A stretch of DNA of 64,000 bases from Neckera pumila (Eukaryota; Streptophyta; Bryopsida; Hypnales; Neckeraceae). Every line of letters begins with the position of its first letter. Within the stretch, counting starts at the first letter, position 1. The notes under the pieces were generated by a model. The model had not been told where the DNA came from, did not search any database, and saw only the letters and a program-made list of their open reading frames with translations. Made by a program: the position numbers and the translations under genes. The stretch is taken from assembly GCA_963969595.1 (NCBI GenBank), contig OZ018412.1:1118501-1182500 (forward strand). The letters are read 5' to 3'. Below are positions 59,930-64,000 of the stretch, one piece after another.

Positions 59930-60945
59930 AAAGGGGCAGCCCTATCATTCCTGGTGAAATTCTCAGAAAGACTGCTCCTCTTCTCAGAAAGATTGATTTT
60001 ATCTGGTGTCTGGAGAATATTCTGCTGCCAATTTTATTTCAGTATAACTTCTCTAAAGTGAACTTCTCTAAGCTAATGACCTCTCTAAAGTGATAGAGTA
60101 ATGATTGCATGGTCCCGCATTAGACCACATTAGACCCAATCTAGACATACACGTCCCGGGGCTATTACTTTAGAGAAGTTCTATTGTATCTGCTATCGAT
60201 AAAATTGCCATTTTTTCCAACAAAATCAAATATATGCATGTATAATCCTAATCTTTCATAATAAGGAAACTTATGTAATAAAAGTGGATGACTATATTAA
60301 ACATTGCATATGGTAGAGGATCGACAGAGGAGCACTTGGTAGCGCTAAAAAGATACGTCTTGCACGAGGATCCTTTTCATGACTGCTTTGGATAAGCAGA
60401 AATGTGAGGCTCTGTACAAATGTCTAGATCAGTTTTAACGATTTGAATGTTGTAGGTCATCAAGTTAATTAAAAAGTTTAGGGTGCACAGATGCCAATCG
60501 TGTACAATTTACTTTGTTCTTTGATTCAAGACTCGATCACACACTTGTAGGTACACGAACCTTTTACCCTCGTCTGTGAAGGTGACCAAGAATGTAGTTG
60601 GTTCCTTAGCTTGCATGTGAATTTCAGTCCCTTATCACCACCATCGTTTCTACTTCAGATCCTTAGTCCTTCATAGTGTTGCACAGTTATTTTCATATCC
60701 AAATTAGTTTGGGTTATGTAATTCTGCTGTGATCGCAACATCAAGTCTCAAGTCTCGTTGCAGAGAAGACATTTGCTGAGGATCTACCCAAAAGGAACTT
60801 ACAAGGGAAGGAATCCAAACTCTGCCAGATGCATCATCAGATTAAATGGTTTGATTGGACTTTATGCTCTCGAAAGCTCTAACTACATAACCATATGATA
60901 CAACCACCTCAAGGTGGAAAGAAGTTTGCTAGTATTTGGAGTTAC
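59930..60945. other. convergent 3' intergenic region with a foldback element
   Basis: Holds the 3' ends of the SELENOF-like gene (+) and LEO1 (-). A 147-bp foldback (60041-60187) has TATAACTTCTCTAAAG at one end and CTTTAGAGAAGTTCTAT at the other, with further internal CTTCTCTAA repeats; it is probably a small MITE. Nothing else recognised. Confidence 0.65.
60041..60187. mobile_element. candidate small foldback MITE
   Basis: Inverted ends AACTTCTCTAAAG / CTTTAGAGAAGTT, 147 bp overall, with two more CTTCTCTAA/CCTCTCTAAAG copies inside the left half. It lies between two 3' ends. No clear target-site duplication. Confidence 0.55.
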
Positions 60946-63900
60946 TCAGTCATCGTCACTGTCACTAACAACAACTCTTCTGCGAGATATTGGTTTCTTT
61001 GCAGGCGACGGGGACCGCTCTTCCCTGTCCCTCTTCCTCTTCCTGTCATCTTCCTCACGCTCACCACGCCTTCTATCCTGGAGAATCAAGGCATGTGTGA
61101 GAGACTCCTCAAATTAAATGCAATGACAAATCTAGCTAATGTTTTGATTAGCTTCCAGGAAGATAAGGTCCTCAAGAAAGTCTTCAACAGTGAAACAAAA
61201 TTCGAACCAGGTGAACGATGAGTTGGTCAGACAAAAATATCTGATTGAACGATAGTCGCATAGCCTACAGGAGTAGATTTCTGAGTACAAAAAAGAATAC
61301 TGACCTCTCGCTCAGTAGCCTTGCCCTTGCTGGACGGCCTTCGCTCTTCCTCCTCTTCTTCGTCATCCTCTTCCTCCCAAGCACCACCCACTAAATCGTC
61401 GTTGTGATCACTTTCCTGGACCGATGGTTCTCTATCACTGTCGTCTGACATAGAATCGTCCAGAAAGTCATCCTTCGCAGGTCGCCGCTTGTTCATTGAT
61501 CTGCTCGGGGGAGGTTTAGCAGGTGCTTGCTGTCACAGTTACATTCTTATAAGAACCAGAAAAACAGTGCTCTTGAAGCTTGCAAGATCAAATTATTTTT
61601 CTTCCAAAAAGAAATTGCAGGGAAGAGTCATTCCGTAGTCTGTAAGAGAAGAGTCAAAGACATACTCGTTTAGCATGCAAAATTCTTCTCTCAGCACGCT
61701 GCTCTTGTTCTAATTCCTCTTGATATCGACGAGAGCCTCTGTCATCGTAAGTATCTATTTCATCCTCCTGAACACCAAGTTGCAGCACCAAGTTGCAGCA
61801 CCAAATTCAGTTCCAAACTTGATTGTGATGAGGTCAGCGCATACAGGTATGTATAAAGTAAGATAGGAAGAAAAGGCAACACATACCTCTTCCAAAGCAC
61901 CCTCCAGATAACCAGGAGATAGCTCACGCTCACGTTCTGTCACGCGTGGCCTGGGAGTATGATATTTGGAAGTTAACTTTTCTTGTTTTCTTAGCAGATC
62001 AACCTTGCTCCTTATATTTTCTTGTACTTTCTGCGAAATAGAATTAGAAAAGCACCGTCATAAAAGCAAACATCCAAAATTGCAAACATGGAAATTCTAG
62101 TGGAAGCAAATGCCTGGCAGTAGGAAATAATACAAGGTCTAACTTGCTTACGGATATAGTAATGTACACCTGCACACAGACAATATCAGAGATAGCTACA
62201 GTAAAAGCATGGCTACGACATCAACACGGAGTTCTTCAAGAAACTAACTTGACAACCATCACACAAACTAAGTAAATCTCATATTTGCCTGGCGTTGACC
62301 CAGCATAATTTCATAGCCTACCTTTTCTCTGTCATGCTTCTCCTTCTCCGGATCAGTTTCAGTGATGACAGTCTTAACTTTGAAGACCTTCTTATGCTTA
62401 GAGTCCACTAATGCAGTGAGTAGACGATGTGATTTGGAGGTCAAGGACGATGGCATAAACCTCATCTTCCTCAAAACTTGGCCTTGAGATTGCAAAATGC
62501 TCTGCAATCAAAGCACCCCGTACAATGATATTGCTGCTATACATTATCTTGAAATTGGCGAAAGCAGTCACCGAATATAGGTCCTCTACGAAAGCCAAAA
62601 ATACAGAAGCAATTAAGAACATACAAGACATACCCAATGGAAGTAGCCAAGTGTGTGTAACTCAGTAAGATTGGAGAGAAACCTTATGATGACGAACAAA
62701 GAGATGAGACTGGTCCTGAGTAGCATTTTGGACTGACAAATCCAGCACCTCGCTACCCAAAAGTAGCTGCATGCTGCCATCTGACCACTTCACAAATCGC
62801 GCATTGCTTTCATACTGCAAACACCCAACAGATTTCAGTAACCAAATTAAATCCTCTCATTTTTCCTAAGAAGTCAACACATTGGAATATGAGTTGAAGA
62901 GCGAAGCATATATTCGTATTACAAAGCGTGCAGCATCTAAAATGCTGAAAGCTTTGCTGATCTTCGACACCTACTGTGTTGACGTGACCTGGCTCAAGAC
63001 AGACAAAATATTCAGAAAAATAGATTCCAAAAGAAGTATTTCAAAATAATGTTTTTCAATGAACTGATTAAACGAGCATTGCACGGCCACCAAGAGACAA
63101 AAATTGAGTGTCTATCGACAGTCACTGCCATGGTGTCTCTAACAGGCAATCCAATTGGACAAACAAAACCCTACTTCACAACGACAATAACCGTAGCAAG
63201 AAAAAGGAGTCTCCCAGAACTGAAATCGCCCGAGTCAACCTCTACTGCATTTTAATAAGCTCATGTATTTTCTACAAAAAGAGGTGAGGTCTAAGAAAAG
63301 CACTCACAGAGGTAAGTCCATCTCGATTAAGAACGGGACGCCAGCGCACAACGTTCTCTTCCAACCTAATGTGTTGCTTCTTGCCCTCAACCTCGGTGGT
63401 AAATGGCTCCTCTGCCTCATATGTCGTGGGATCAAAGGGCTTCATATCGATATTCATGATGTTAGACATTCGAATAATATTCAGCTGCAAATTCCAACGC
63501 AACAGAGATCATTTGTCAAGGTCTGTGAAAGATATTGCAATAACCATTGACATACGAAACCACAAGCGCAATCACCAATCCAAGCCCAATGCTAGGGTAT
63601 GAAAAGTAGTATCCACTAACCTGGTCAGGCATGCCAGGTGGTGGACGCAACGGGACCTGAAGCTCTATTGGAGGACCCATAGGTTTTTCAGGTTTCTGCT
63701 CGATATGCCGCTCATCATCAGATTCAGACCGATCCGAACGGTCCCGATCTTCATCCCCAACAATCTCTTCTGCCCGAGCTGCATCCCCTTCACTTCCTTC
63801 GTCATCCGAACGAACCCTCTGTTTAAGCGCAAATTTTCCAATAAGCCCAGACGTAAATTTTACTATCGGCCATAAGCGTGATATGCAATCAAACCATATT

Positions 63901-64000
63901 CAAAAGTTTTAGAACAATTGGCACTAAAGACCGCTACATGGCAATGTAGAGATGAAATACAATAAAAGCTATACCTCCGGACTGCCCTGCAGACTTTCCT
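60946..64000 (-). CDS. VIP4: LEO1/VIP4, Paf1 complex subunit (5' end outside the window)
   Basis: Nuclear subunit of the Paf1 complex, which travels with RNA polymerase II and supports H2B ubiquitination and H3K4/K36 methylation; in Arabidopsis, VIP4 is needed for FLC expression. Exons on the minus strand, 5' to 3': 64000-63975 (partial), 63818-63621, 63484-63308, 62814-62683, 62501-62322, 62030-61887, 61767-61666, 61529-61305 and 61077-60946, about 438 residues in phase. Seen in order: an acidic Ser-rich N-terminal part ([10 protein letters not shown]), [11 protein letters not shown], the LEO1 core ([52 protein letters not shown]), a basic helical region, a long Asp/Glu stretch, and an Arg/Ser tail ending SDSDDD. 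The order and lengths fit plant LEO1. The stop is at 60946-60948, convergent with the SELENOF-like gene. Confidence 0.93.

Overview
This window is nuclear DNA of a land plant. The genes are split by many short GT-AG introns. The recognisable proteins are plant-type: a SPLAYED-class SWI/SNF ATPase, a plant beta-adaptin, a SELENOF/Sep15 homologue with the non-selenocysteine C-M-R-K motif of plant copies, and LEO1/VIP4 of the Paf1 complex. Compact genes beside TE-rich, AT-rich intergenic DNA would fit a bryophyte such as a moss, but the sequence alone does not settle the species.

Layout. (1) 1-13362, + strand: most of a SPLAYED-type chromatin-remodelling ATPase, about 25 exons. The 5' end is outside the window; the 3' end is present and unusually short after the SnAC region. 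(2) 13363-37962: about 24 kb of repeats and degraded genes. It holds a non-autonomous CACTA element (15479-17246), a foldback MITE (18835-19122), several families of diverged direct repeats, a broken FCP1/NIF-type phosphatase fragment (26681-27379), and a 6.8 kb PIF/Harbinger element (31043-37838). The Harbinger element has a decayed transposase and a trihelix-like second ORF, and it contains a hairpin MITE that was itself split by another MITE. (3) 37963-58217: a giant near-perfect palindrome with two 9971-bp arms and a 313-bp unique spacer (47934-48246). Each arm carries a complete 16-exon beta-adaptin gene of 903 codons; the two copies face each other tail to tail. (4) 58218-64000: SELENOF-like gene on +, divergent from the right beta-adaptin copy, then LEO1/VIP4 on -, whose 5' end leaves the window.

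The genes serve different housekeeping systems (chromatin remodelling, clathrin-coat adaptors, ER glycoprotein folding, transcription elongation) and do not form a pathway. The most striking structure is the palindrome. Every mirrored pair of positions I compared sums to 96180, so I see no indel between arms, and the introns and flanks I compared match as well as the exons. Just beyond the outer edge the two flanks show diverged similarity for a few tens of bases. That suggests either an older duplication homogenised by gene conversion, or an assembly join between related sequences. Long reads across the spacer and both outer edges would decide.
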